From Gammaproteobacteria bacterium UBA6724 (GTDB lineage: Bacteria > Pseudomonadota > Gammaproteobacteria > Pseudomonadales > Azotimanducaceae): DNA of 24,155 nucleotides. The notes beneath the pieces are model-generated. The model was not told the DNA's origin. It searched no databases and saw only the letters and a list, made by a program, of their open reading frames with translations. A program made the translations under genes and the position numbers. Position 1 is the stretch's first letter, and the number at the start of each line of letters is the position of its first letter. The stretch spans positions 1 through 24,155 of the forward strand of contig DKIG01000013.1 in NCBI GenBank assembly GCA_002454165.1, in the 5' to 3' direction. Shown here one piece after another: positions 1 through 6,867 of the stretch.

Positions 1-1
1 G

Positions 2-454
2 TCCATTTTCCCCGGTATGACGGTAGAGGAAAACTTGTGGATGGGGGGATTCCTGAAAGGTAAGTCCAGTGACGCGAAGCAGGCAACGGAAATGGTGTTT
101 GACAAATACCCGCGCCTGGCGGCAAGGCGTAAGCATCAGGCGAGGGTATTGTCCGGGGGCGAACGCCGCTTGCTTGAAATCTCCCGGGCCTTGGTGATGA
201 ACCCCGAGGTGTTGCTGGTTGACGAACCATCCATCGGCCTGGAGCCGAGATTCATTGATATGGTGTTTGAGATTCTGCATGATCTGCAACACAACGAAGG
301 CAAGACCATTATCATGGTTGAGCAGAACGCGAAGAAAGGGCTGGAATTTGCCGACATCGGCTATGTTTTGGTGTCCGGTGAGATAGCCATCGCAGGAACC
401 GGCGACGATTTATTGGCTAATCCAAAAGTGGGCGAGTTGTTTTTGGGCGGTTAA
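2..454 (+). CDS. ABC transporter ATP-binding protein, LivF type, 3' part only
   Basis: This is the C-terminal part of an ATPase subunit of an ABC importer of the branched-chain amino acid (LivF) type. The reading frame is open to the left edge: the residues SIFPG precede the first in-window Met (base 17), and the family reads FP.MTVEENL at this point, so that Met is internal and the true start lies upstream of the window. Visible motifs are the ABC signature LSGGERR, the Walker B stretch LLVDEPSIGLEP, and the H-loop region, where IIMVEQNAKK has Gln-Asn in place of the His seen in many other ABC ATPases, as is usual in LivF. Walker A lies outside the window. The signature reads GERR rather than the commoner GEQQ. 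The C-terminus (LLANPKVGELFLGG) is typical and complete. The substrate cannot be told from the sequence, and the permease genes are not visible. Confidence 0.88.
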   Translation, partial: SIFPGMTVEENLWMGGFLKGKSSDAKQATEMVFDKYPRLAARRKHQARVLSGGERRLLEISRALVMNPEVLLVDEPSIGLEPRFIDMVFEILHDLQHNEGKTIIMVEQNAKKGLEFADIGYVLVSGEIAIAGTGDDLLANPKVGELFLGG

Positions 455-847
455 AAATACGCGCGTTTGAATTGACGGCGCCATGATGACGGCGGCGTGA
501 TGACGGCGACAATGGTCGCGATGGCGTGTGCTCGGTTGTTCAATTTGCTCGGGACATGCAAGCGGGGCAGTGGCAGTCATCCGCAGAATTTTTGCGGTGC
601 ACCAAACCGTGGATGGTGCCGCCCTCTTTTTCCATGGCGCAGTTTTTCCGTTCGCCATCACGCTACCATGCAACTCTACATCGTGCGGGTCACCGATGTT
701 GAGAGCGGAGATGAAGTCATCGGTTTTGCGAATGAGGTGGAATATTTGGCGCTCAAACACAACCACGCCAGCCAAAATAAAATGACGTTCTTTCGGATTT
801 TTCACCGACCCGGATCCGTCTAAATAGAGCAAATACATTTTAGCCAA
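410..847 (-). pseudogene. DUF3800 protein remnant, C-terminally truncated
   Basis: The first 70 or so residues (bases 847 to about 629) resemble the N-terminus of DUF3800 proteins: MYLLYLD..G, then HFILAGVVVFERQ and DPHDVELHGS. DUF3800 proteins are small, probably nuclease-like proteins of unsettled function, often found near mobile DNA. Downstream of residue 73 the frame becomes low-complexity and basic, with nothing like the family, and it runs into the 3' end of the ABC gene on the opposite strand. The protein is therefore cut at about a third of the family length. The usual acidic DESG motif reads DGSG (Gly11), so a conserved acidic residue is also lost. Met4 (base 838) matches the family start better than Met1. 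A strong promoter lies about 85 bases upstream and a 19-bp direct repeat encloses the locus. I read it as a decayed gene; a short expressed peptide cannot be excluded. Confidence 0.6.
473..491 (+). repeat. Left copy of 19-bp direct repeat
   Basis: TGACGGCGCCATGATGACG is identical to bases 985-1003. Similarity continues more weakly to about base 505. The two copies enclose the DUF3800 remnant and its promoter. Inside this copy and just after it, TGATGACGGCG occurs twice with a 14-base period (484-494 and 498-508). Confidence 0.85.
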
Positions 848-873
848 AGGGGAAAATAAAAAACGCAGCCGGG

Positions 874-890
874 TGGGTCACCTGGACCCA
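874..890 (-). other. Leader hairpin upstream of the DUF3800 remnant
   Basis: TGGGTC (874-879) and GACCCA (885-890) are perfectly complementary and are separated by five bases. The hairpin would form in the transcript of the minus-strand promoter at 931-959, about 27 bases ahead of the DUF3800 reading frame. No T-run follows on the minus strand, so it is not a classical terminator. Confidence 0.4.
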
Positions 891-930
891 GCGGACCTTG
901 TTACCAAAGCCCTCCCAACCGCGAGTTGTA

Positions 931-959
931 AATATATTATAACTTGACAGGGGCGTCAA
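931..959 (-). promoter_or_regulatory. Sigma70-like promoter for the DUF3800 remnant
   Basis: On the minus strand TTGACG (bases 959-954) and TATATT (936-931) are separated by exactly 17 bases. Each hexamer matches the sigma70 consensus at five of six positions. Transcription would run toward the DUF3800 frame starting at 847/838. This is the best promoter seen by eye in the window. Confidence 0.6.
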
Positions 960-970
960 GCGAGTTATAA
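937..970. promoter_or_regulatory. Imperfect dyad overlapping the promoter
   Basis: The left arm TTATAACTTGAC (937-948) and the right arm GTCAAG + TTATAA (955-960 and 965-970) are complementary, with a six-base centre and four extra bases (CGAG) in the right arm. The dyad covers the spacer and -35 hexamer of the minus-strand promoter, the usual place for a repressor operator. As RNA it could also form a long stem. Confidence 0.5.
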
Positions 971-984
971 AAAAATAATCCTGG

Positions 985-1003
985 TGACGGCGCCATGATG
1001 ACG
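985..1003 (+). repeat. Right copy of 19-bp direct repeat
   Basis: Identical over 19 bases to 473-491, followed by a diverged continuation with the same 14-base internal rhythm (blocks at 996-1009 and 1010-1023). It lies between the DUF3800 promoter and the end of serB. Confidence 0.85.
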
Positions 1004-1065
1004 ATAGCGTGACGACGACTGCGTCCTTGTTCGGGCAAGGGCATCTTTGCATGGGCGGTTTGATG

Positions 1066-2313
1066 CTAGTGGTGCTGTGCGTCTCGGTGTCTGATGCCCA
1101 TGAGATACAGGAGACTGTCCAATCCAAAATTTGAGATGGCTTGCCCGGCAGATTCACGAATCATCGGTTTGGCGTGGAAGGCAATACCCAGTCCAGCGGC
1201 GTCCAGCATGGCAAGATCATTAGCGCCATCGCCGACAGCAATGGTTTGTTGTAATGCAATCTTTTCCCGGTCTGCCAGTTCCCGGAGTAGCCCAGCCTTC
1301 CGCTCGGCATCCACAATAGGTTCCGTCACTCTGCCGGTCAATTTTCCGTCAACAATTTCCAAGCGATTGGCGAACATATAATCAATGCCAAGACGTTGCT
1401 GAAGTATTTCACCGAAATACTCAAATCCTCCAGACAGAATGGCAGTTTTGTAACCCAAATGATTCAATGTTCTGAACAGCCGTTCTGCGCCATCCATTAA
1501 AGGCAAGGCATCGGCGACCTTGACCAGCGCGGTTTCAGGAAGCCCTTTGAGTAGAGCGACTCGTTGTCGTAAACTTTCTCCGAAGTCCAGATGCTTGGAC
1601 ATGGTTTGCTCGGTGATACTTTTTACCTCGGCGCCCGCGCCTGCTAGTTCCGCCAATTCATCTATCACCTCGGTCTTGATCAGGGTTGAATCCATGTCAA
1701 AAGCAATCAACCTGCGATGCCGCCGATAAAGATTGTCCGCCTGTACGGCAACATCAATATCCAGTGCTGAGCAGAGTGCCAGCAACTTCTCCCGAAAATG
1801 CTCCTCCGGTTCCCCGCGCAAGGAAAATTCAACGCAGGCGTTGGTTGCTTCCCGTCCAGAATGTAGCGGTACCCGGCCCGAAAGCCGTGTGATGTGATCT
1901 ATGTCAAGCCCCGCGCCAGTGATGACGCATGATACCTCGGCAATGTGAACTGCACGAATCCGGCGGGCAAGTAGGGTTAATATCAATCTTGATCTGCCTT
2001 CGCGCTCAACCCATGCTTGGTAACTTGCCTCGGAGACGGGTGAGAAGGTGATTTTGATATCAAGCGCAGTAGCTTTGGAAGTCAGTGCCTTGTAAACCTG
2101 CTCTGAACTCGGTGGCGGTTGCAATCCTGCTTCTGGTTCTGCAGGAAGACTGACAAGGATGCCCAGAGACAGATGGTTATGGATAACCGACTGCCCAATG
2201 TCGAGAATATCCACGGGATATTCATTTAACAATTCTGTGAGCCTGGCGGTCAGCTCAGCAATAATGCCGGGTTTGTTTTCTCCGAAAACACTGATTAGGA
2301 TTAATTCGCTCAT
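1066..2313 (-). CDS. serB: Phosphoserine phosphatase, long form with N-terminal ACT region
   Basis: SerB catalyses the last step of serine synthesis, removing phosphate from O-phospho-L-serine in the cytosol. The 415-residue protein has an N-terminal regulatory half (about 1-190) that opens like an ACT domain (LILISVFGENKPGIIAELT), with a second ACT-like stretch near 108-190. A HAD-family catalytic half follows. Motif I is DMDST at 206-210 (nucleophile Asp206, acid/base Asp208), motif II is SGG at 294-296, and motif III/IV is GDGANDLAML from 361. The length fits the double-ACT form rather than the shorter enteric form. The start ATG has no clear ribosome-binding site. Upstream are a three-unit 14-bp tandem repeat and a hairpin after parC, so serB may be read through from parC or from its own leader. 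ACT domains in this family usually bind amino acids as feedback effectors; that is inference here. Confidence 0.95.
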   Translation of the reverse strand: MSELILISVFGENKPGIIAELTARLTELLNEYPVDILDIGQSVIHNHLSLGILVSLPAEPEAGLQPPPSSEQVYKALTSKATALDIKITFSPVSEASYQAWVEREGRSRLILTLLARRIRAVHIAEVSCVITGAGLDIDHITRLSGRVPLHSGREATNACVEFSLRGEPEEHFREKLLALCSALDIDVAVQADNLYRRHRRLIAFDMDSTLIKTEVIDELAELAGAGAEVKSITEQTMSKHLDFGESLRQRVALLKGLPETALVKVADALPLMDGAERLFRTLNHLGYKTAILSGGFEYFGEILQQRLGIDYMFANRLEIVDGKLTGRVTEPIVDAERKAGLLRELADREKIALQQTIAVGDGANDLAMLDAAGLGIAFHAKPMIRESAGQAISNFGLDSLLYLMGIRHRDAQHH

Positions 2314-2340
2314 TTGTTTTACGGCTGGTTTGGAATTGTT

Positions 2341-2396
2341 GTTAAAAGGTTCTTGTTAAGATCTTCTTGTTAAGAGGTTCTTGCTAAGGGTGCTGA
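2341..2396. repeat. 14-bp tandem repeat in the serB leader
   Basis: Three units, GTTAAAAGGTTCTT, GTTAAGATCTTCTT and GTTAAGAGGTTCTT, run end to end from 2341 to 2382. A decayed fourth unit, GCTAAGGGTGCTGA, follows to 2396. The array lies 27 bases upstream of the serB start, inside its leader as read on the minus strand. Confidence 0.75.
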
Positions 2397-2401
2397 CTGC
2401 G

Positions 2402-2421
2402 CTACTGATCCGAATCAGTAG
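2402..2421 (-). terminator. Hairpin after parC, attenuator-like, no T-run
   Basis: CTACTGAT (2402-2409) and ATCAGTAG (2414-2421) form a perfect 8-bp stem with the loop CCGA, starting 7 bases after the parC stop. No T-tract follows on the minus strand, so intrinsic termination is doubtful. It may protect the 3' end of the parC message or cause pausing. Confidence 0.4.
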
Positions 2422-2428
2422 TGAGCGG

Positions 2429-4684
2429 TCAGCTGGCACCGCGTTTGACAATCACCTTATCAACCTTCTGAAATCCTCGCGGCAACTTCAAACCGCGGCG
2501 GGCTCTTTCACCTCGGTAATGTTCCAGGTCCTCAACCCCCAGGTTCAAATTACGTTTACCTGACATGACAATCAACCTGTCAATTTCTGAAAACACACAC
2601 AAGTGCGACATGAATTCAAGCCTGTCCACCAGCCTGGCTTTTGGAATGTTCATGATTTTAATGCCCTTGCCCTTGCCAAGCCGTGGCAGAGCCGCCACCG
2701 GGAAAGTCAGTAGCCTGCCTTCATTGCTGAATGCAGCGATGAATTCATGTTGTTCATCAGTGATGGCTGAGGGCTGATTGGTTATGCCACCCTGGGGCAC
2801 CGACAGGAGAGATTTTCCGGCTTTGTTTTTGGTTATCATGTCGCCGAGGGTGACGATGAATCCGTAGCCCGCATCGCTTGATACGACAAATTTGTCCTCC
2901 TGGTCACCCAGGGCAAGACCAGTGAAGAAGGTGTCAGGAGGAGGATTAAATCTTCCGGAAAGCGGTTCCCCCTGACTTCTGGCAGATGCCAGGGTGTGGG
3001 TGGCTACCGTGTAGGCGCGCCCGGAAGAATCCAGGAAAACAGCATTCTGATTCGTCTTGCCGCGAACAGCCTGGAGGAAGGTGTCTCCAGATCTATAACT
3101 CAGCTCCTCAACCTTGACTTCGTGCCCCCTTGCCGCACGAATCCAGCCATTCTCTGACAATACCACCGTGATGGCTTCCGTTGATATCAGATCTTCTTCT
3201 TTGAAAGCGCAGGCTTCCTCTCTGGTGACGATGGATGACAGTCGCGCATCGCCGAATTTCTTTGCATCGTTAATCAGTTCTTTTTTGACCAGCGTCTTTA
3301 ATCTGTCCCGGGATTTAAGTTGCTTCTCAATAATGACTTTTTCTGCGTTGAGTTCATCTATTTCACCTTTGATTCGGGTTTCTTCCAGTTTTGCTAACTG
3401 CCGAAGTCGCAGGTCAAGGATTGCATCGGTCTGCCTGTCGGAAAGTTTGTATTTTTTGATGAGTGCCTGCTTCGGGTGGTCTTCGGTACGGATAATTTTG
3501 ATGATCGCGTCAATATTTAGATACACGATCATCAAACCTTCAAGAATATGTAAACGGTCGAGAATTTTGTCCAGTCTGAATTCCAGCCTGCGAGTGACCC
3601 TGCTGAGCCGGAATTTGAGCCATTCCTTGAGCAGTTCCAGCAGGGGCCGGACACCCGGTCTGCCGTTTATGCCTATCATGTTGAAATTTACCCTGTGGCT
3701 ACGCTCCAGGTCGGTGCTGGCAAACAAATGGGACATCAACGCATCAATATCAACTCTATTTGACCTGGGTATGATCACAATACGGGTTGGATTTTCATGG
3801 TCTGACTCATCGCGAAGATCAACCACCATGGGAAGGGACTTCGCTTGCATCTGAGTTGCAATCTGTTCCAGCACCTTGGCACCGGAGACTTGATAGGGTA
3901 AAGCAGTAATCACAATATTCGTATTTTCTTTTGAGTAGATGGCGCGGGTGCGAATGCTTCCTTTACCTGTCTGATATATCTGATTGATTTCTTCGTCCGT
4001 TGAAATGATTTCCGCGCCTGTCGGAAAGTCGGGTCCCTTAATGTGTTCGCGGATGTCATTAAGCGTTGATTTAGGTTTTTCCAGTAGCAGTACACAGGCG
4101 GAGACCAGTTCGCGCAAATTATGTGGCGGAATATCGGTCGCCATGCCAACGGCGATGCCACTGCCTCCGTTGAGCAAGATGTTCGGTACTCGTGCTGGCA
4201 GGATTAGGGGTTCATCCATTGTGCCGTCAAAGTTGGTCACCCAGTCCACAGTGCCCCGCTTCAATTCTTCCAGCAGCAGTTCCGAGTAGCGAGTCAACCT
4301 TGATTCTGTATAGCGCATGGCGGCGTATGACTTGGGGTCGTCGGGGGAACCCCAGTTACCCTGACCGTCCACCAGTGGGTAACGATAGGTGAAGGACTGC
4401 GCCATCAACACCATGGCTTCGTAGCAAGCCGCATCACCATGTGGATGAAATTTCCCTATCACATCCCCGATGGTCCGTGCTGACTTGGTAAACTTCGCAT
4501 CAGCCGCCAGGCGCAACTCGGACATGGCGTAGATAATCCTTCGCTGCACCGGCTTCAAACCATCGCCAATATGCGGCAGGGCACGGTCATGGATGACATA
4601 CATGGCATAATTCAGATACGCATCTTCAGTGAATTTGGTCAGAGAAATCTTTTCAATTTCCCCGTTTGAAATCATTTCAACCAT
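2429..4684 (-). CDS. parC: DNA topoisomerase IV subunit A
   Basis: ParC is the DNA-cleaving subunit of topoisomerase IV, which with ParE unlinks replicated chromosomes. The 751-residue length fits enteric ParC. The N-terminal breakage-reunion domain carries AAMRYTE with the catalytic Tyr125. The quinolone-resistance region reads KFHPHGDAACYEAMVLMAQ (from about Lys78). The residue at the position of E. coli Ser80 is Ala85, while the Glu84 equivalent (Glu89) is kept. A coiled-coil region follows (about 370-470), then a C-terminal DNA-wrapping domain (from about 500). The start at 4684 sits 11 bases after the parE stop, with GAGAGA as a ribosome-binding site; Met4 is an alternative. Tight spacing implies co-transcription with parE. 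Confidence 0.97.
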   Translation of the reverse strand: MVEMISNGEIEKISLTKFTEDAYLNYAMYVIHDRALPHIGDGLKPVQRRIIYAMSELRLAADAKFTKSARTIGDVIGKFHPHGDAACYEAMVLMAQSFTYRYPLVDGQGNWGSPDDPKSYAAMRYTESRLTRYSELLLEELKRGTVDWVTNFDGTMDEPLILPARVPNILLNGGSGIAVGMATDIPPHNLRELVSACVLLLEKPKSTLNDIREHIKGPDFPTGAEIISTDEEINQIYQTGKGSIRTRAIYSKENTNIVITALPYQVSGAKVLEQIATQMQAKSLPMVVDLRDESDHENPTRIVIIPRSNRVDIDALMSHLFASTDLERSHRVNFNMIGINGRPGVRPLLELLKEWLKFRLSRVTRRLEFRLDKILDRLHILEGLMIVYLNIDAIIKIIRTEDHPKQALIKKYKLSDRQTDAILDLRLRQLAKLEETRIKGEIDELNAEKVIIEKQLKSRDRLKTLVKKELINDAKKFGDARLSSIVTREEACAFKEEDLISTEAITVVLSENGWIRAARGHEVKVEELSYRSGDTFLQAVRGKTNQNAVFLDSSGRAYTVATHTLASARSQGEPLSGRFNPPPDTFFTGLALGDQEDKFVVSSDAGYGFIVTLGDMITKNKAGKSLLSVPQGGITNQPSAITDEQHEFIAAFSNEGRLLTFPVAALPRLGKGKGIKIMNIPKARLVDRLEFMSHLCVFSEIDRLIVMSGKRNLNLGVEDLEHYRGERARRGLKLPRGFQKVDKVIVKRGAS

Positions 4685-4695
4685 GTCCAGTCTCT

Positions 4696-6609
4696 CTAAT
4701 TTTGTTTAATCAGATCTGTCAGGCTACCCTTTTCTTCCAGCCAATTTTTACGGTCTGCTGCCCGCTTCCTGGACAGCAACATGTCCAGCAGTTCATCAAC
4801 ATTTTCAGCATTACCCGGTGTCAATTGCACCAGGCGGCGTGTATCCGGTGCCATGGCAGTTTCCCTGAGTTGCACCGGATTCATTTCCCCCAGACCCTTA
4901 AATCGTTGCACGACTATTTTGCCGGGGATTTTCTCTGCGAAGATTCGGTCCTCAATGCCTTGTCGTTCACTTTCATCCAGGGCGTAAAATACTTCCTTAC
5001 CAACATCAATCCGATACAGGGGCGGCATGGCGACATAGACATGCCCTTCCTCAACCAGGATCCGAAAATGTTTCACAAAGAGCGCGATAAGCAGACTGGC
5101 AATGTGCAAGCCGTCGGAATCTGCATCAGCCAGAATGCACACCTTGCCGTAGCGGAGGTTGGTCAAATCATCAGAACCCGGGTCAATCCCGAGTGCGACA
5201 GAAATATCATGAACTTCTTGTGAGGCAAGTATTTCCCCCGGTCCGACTTCCCAGGTGTTCAGAATTTTCCCCCGTAGTGGCATGATTGCCTGGTTTTCCC
5301 GGTTGCGTGCCTGCTTGGCACTGCCGCCGGCTGAGTCACCCTCAACCAAAAACAATTCTCCCATGCTGACATCTTGGCAGGAGCAGTCCGCCAGTTTGCC
5401 GGGCAGAGCAGGTCCGGCGGTGAGCTTTTTTCGCGCTACCTGCTTGCCAGCACGCAGGCGAGCCTGGGCACTGTTAATGGCAAGTTCGGCAATGGCTTCG
5501 CCTTCTGCGATGTGCTGGTTGAGCCAGAGACTGAAACTGTCTTTCAATATGCCGGAAATAAAGGAGACAGCCTGTCTTGAATTGAGTCGCTCTTTGGTCT
5601 GTCCAGCAAACTGTGGCTCCATCATCCTGGCGGATAGCACATAATTGCACTTGTCCCATATATCCTCGGCACTTATTTTGACGCCACGAGGCATCAGGTT
5701 TCGGAACTCGCAAAACTCTCTTAGTGCTTCCAGCAGACCTGCCCGGAGACCATTGACATGCGTCCCACCCTGAGTGGTGGGTATGAGGTTCACATAGCTT
5801 TCGGTAATCAAGTCACCGCTCTCTGTCTGCCACTGCACCGCCCAGTCAACGGCTTCGTCCTTACCTGCCATGGAGCCGGTGAAGGGCGTCTCCGGTAGAA
5901 CTTCGGCGGCGCCCAGTTCTGTCGTCAAATAATCCTGAAGCCCCTGCTCATATAACCATTCAAACTTTTGTTCATCCTTTTTATTGGTGGTTTCATCCTT
6001 GAACACGACTTTGAGTCCGGGGCAAAGCACTGCCTTGGCTCTCAGCAGATGTTTTAGTTTGGGTACAGAAAATTTTGGAGAATCAAAATAGCCCGGGTCG
6101 GGTTTGAAGTTGACGAGGGTGCCGGTGTTCCGCTTGCCAATCTTGTCTATGACGGTCAGCTCAGTGATCTTCTCGCCGCCTTTGAAGGTCATTTGATATA
6201 ACTTCCCGTCCCGCCGGATGAATACTTCAAAATATTCTGAGAGAGCGTTCACCACGGAAACACCAACGCCGTGGAGACCGCCGGCAAATTTGTAATTCTC
6301 GTTGTTGAACTTGGCGCCGGAATGCAGGCGAGTCAGAATCAACTCTACCCCTGGTAGATTTTCCTTCTTGTGTATATCAACGGGCATGCCGCGACCGTTA
6401 TCGGCGATGGAAATTGACCCGTCCTTGCGCAGTGTGACCTCAATCTTTGTTGCGAAACCTGCCAGTGCTTCGTCCACGCTGTTATCAATCACCTCATGGA
6501 CGAGATGATTGGGGCGAGTGGTGTCGGTGTACATCCCCGGGCGTCGCCTGACCGGGTCAAGGCCTTTCAGTACCTCAATAGAATCTGCTGCGTAGTTACT
6601 GCTTGCCAT
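4696..6609 (-). CDS. parE: DNA topoisomerase IV subunit B
   Basis: ParE is the ATPase subunit of topoisomerase IV. The 637 residues show the GHKL ATP site: EVIDNSVDEA with Glu39 and Asn43, DNGRG at 70-74 and GGLHGVG at 110-116, plus QTKERL with Lys339. The TOPRIM motifs are EGDSAGG at 423-429 and the metal-binding DADSDG (Asp495, Asp497, Asp499). The stretch NTWEVGPGEILASQEVHDISVALGID and the 637-residue length (GyrB is about 800 in this group) identify ParE rather than GyrB. It is followed 11 bases later by parC. Upstream is a 258-base leader with a palindrome, a near-direct repeat and a perfect TATAAT. The DUF1249 gene upstream recalls the E. coli yqiB-cpdA-yqiA-parE region, here without cpdA and yqiA. 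Confidence 0.97.
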   Translation of the reverse strand: MASSNYAADSIEVLKGLDPVRRRPGMYTDTTRPNHLVHEVIDNSVDEALAGFATKIEVTLRKDGSISIADNGRGMPVDIHKKENLPGVELILTRLHSGAKFNNENYKFAGGLHGVGVSVVNALSEYFEVFIRRDGKLYQMTFKGGEKITELTVIDKIGKRNTGTLVNFKPDPGYFDSPKFSVPKLKHLLRAKAVLCPGLKVVFKDETTNKKDEQKFEWLYEQGLQDYLTTELGAAEVLPETPFTGSMAGKDEAVDWAVQWQTESGDLITESYVNLIPTTQGGTHVNGLRAGLLEALREFCEFRNLMPRGVKISAEDIWDKCNYVLSARMMEPQFAGQTKERLNSRQAVSFISGILKDSFSLWLNQHIAEGEAIAELAINSAQARLRAGKQVARKKLTAGPALPGKLADCSCQDVSMGELFLVEGDSAGGSAKQARNRENQAIMPLRGKILNTWEVGPGEILASQEVHDISVALGIDPGSDDLTNLRYGKVCILADADSDGLHIASLLIALFVKHFRILVEEGHVYVAMPPLYRIDVGKEVFYALDESERQGIEDRIFAEKIPGKIVVQRFKGLGEMNPVQLRETAMAPDTRRLVQLTPGNAENVDELLDMLLSRKRAADRKNWLEEKGSLTDLIKQN

Positions 6610-6683
6610 CTGTGTCGGGTTGGAATAACAATTTTTGGGGACAAGCAGTTGCTCTTAGGGAAAGATGGGAGTGGGCGGGTGTT

Positions 6684-6703
6684 ATGAGGGGATATCGCCT
6701 CAT
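6684..6703. promoter_or_regulatory. 20-bp near-perfect palindrome in the parE leader
   Basis: ATGAGG (6684-6689) and CCTCAT (6698-6703) flank the palindrome GATATC (6691-6696). Only one symmetric base pair is mismatched (G6690 against G6697). It lies about 75 bases upstream of the parE start and could be an operator. Confidence 0.4.
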
Positions 6704-6720
6704 CAGTGGGTAATTTGCTC

Positions 6721-6745
6721 CTTTATTACGACTACTTTATTACGA
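6721..6745. repeat. 11-bp direct repeat with 14-bp period, parE leader
   Basis: CTTTATTACGA occurs at 6721-6731 and again at 6735-6745, a period of 14 bases. It lies between the putative -10 element and the palindrome in the parE leader. Confidence 0.6.
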
Positions 6746-6770
6746 GACTAATCTTGATTGTAGGCAGGGA

Positions 6771-6776
6771 ATTATA
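6771..6776 (-). promoter_or_regulatory. Candidate -10 element of parE
   Basis: The minus strand reads TATAAT exactly, about 160 bases upstream of the parE ATG. No convincing -35 hexamer stands at 16-18 bases (TTTACA occurs, but only 12 bases away), so this is a weak call. Confidence 0.3.
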
Positions 6777-6867
6777 ACGCCGTGCCGATGTAAATGCTTA
6801 AATTTTTTCTGGAGGTGATACAAAAAGATGACGAATAGAATCCACCTGAAGGCAGTTTCTACTGTCG

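Noticed and set aside
497..823. 108-codon plus-strand frame
   Set aside because: It is antisense to the DUF3800 remnant; the family match lies on the other strand.
1025..1040. CCTTG/CAAGG hairpin downstream of serB considered as its terminator
   Set aside because: Only a 5-bp stem and no T-run follows on the minus strand.
840..1157. 105-codon minus-strand frame between the DUF3800 remnant and serB
   Set aside because: It covers the promoter, dyad and repeat, overlaps the serB end, and shows no protein-like motif.
3114..3854. 246-codon plus-strand frame inside parC
   Set aside because: Ser-rich translation typical of an antisense shadow; parC is unambiguous on the minus strand.
4666..5223. 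185-codon plus-strand frame across the parE 3' end
   Set aside because: It is antisense to parE and has no motif.
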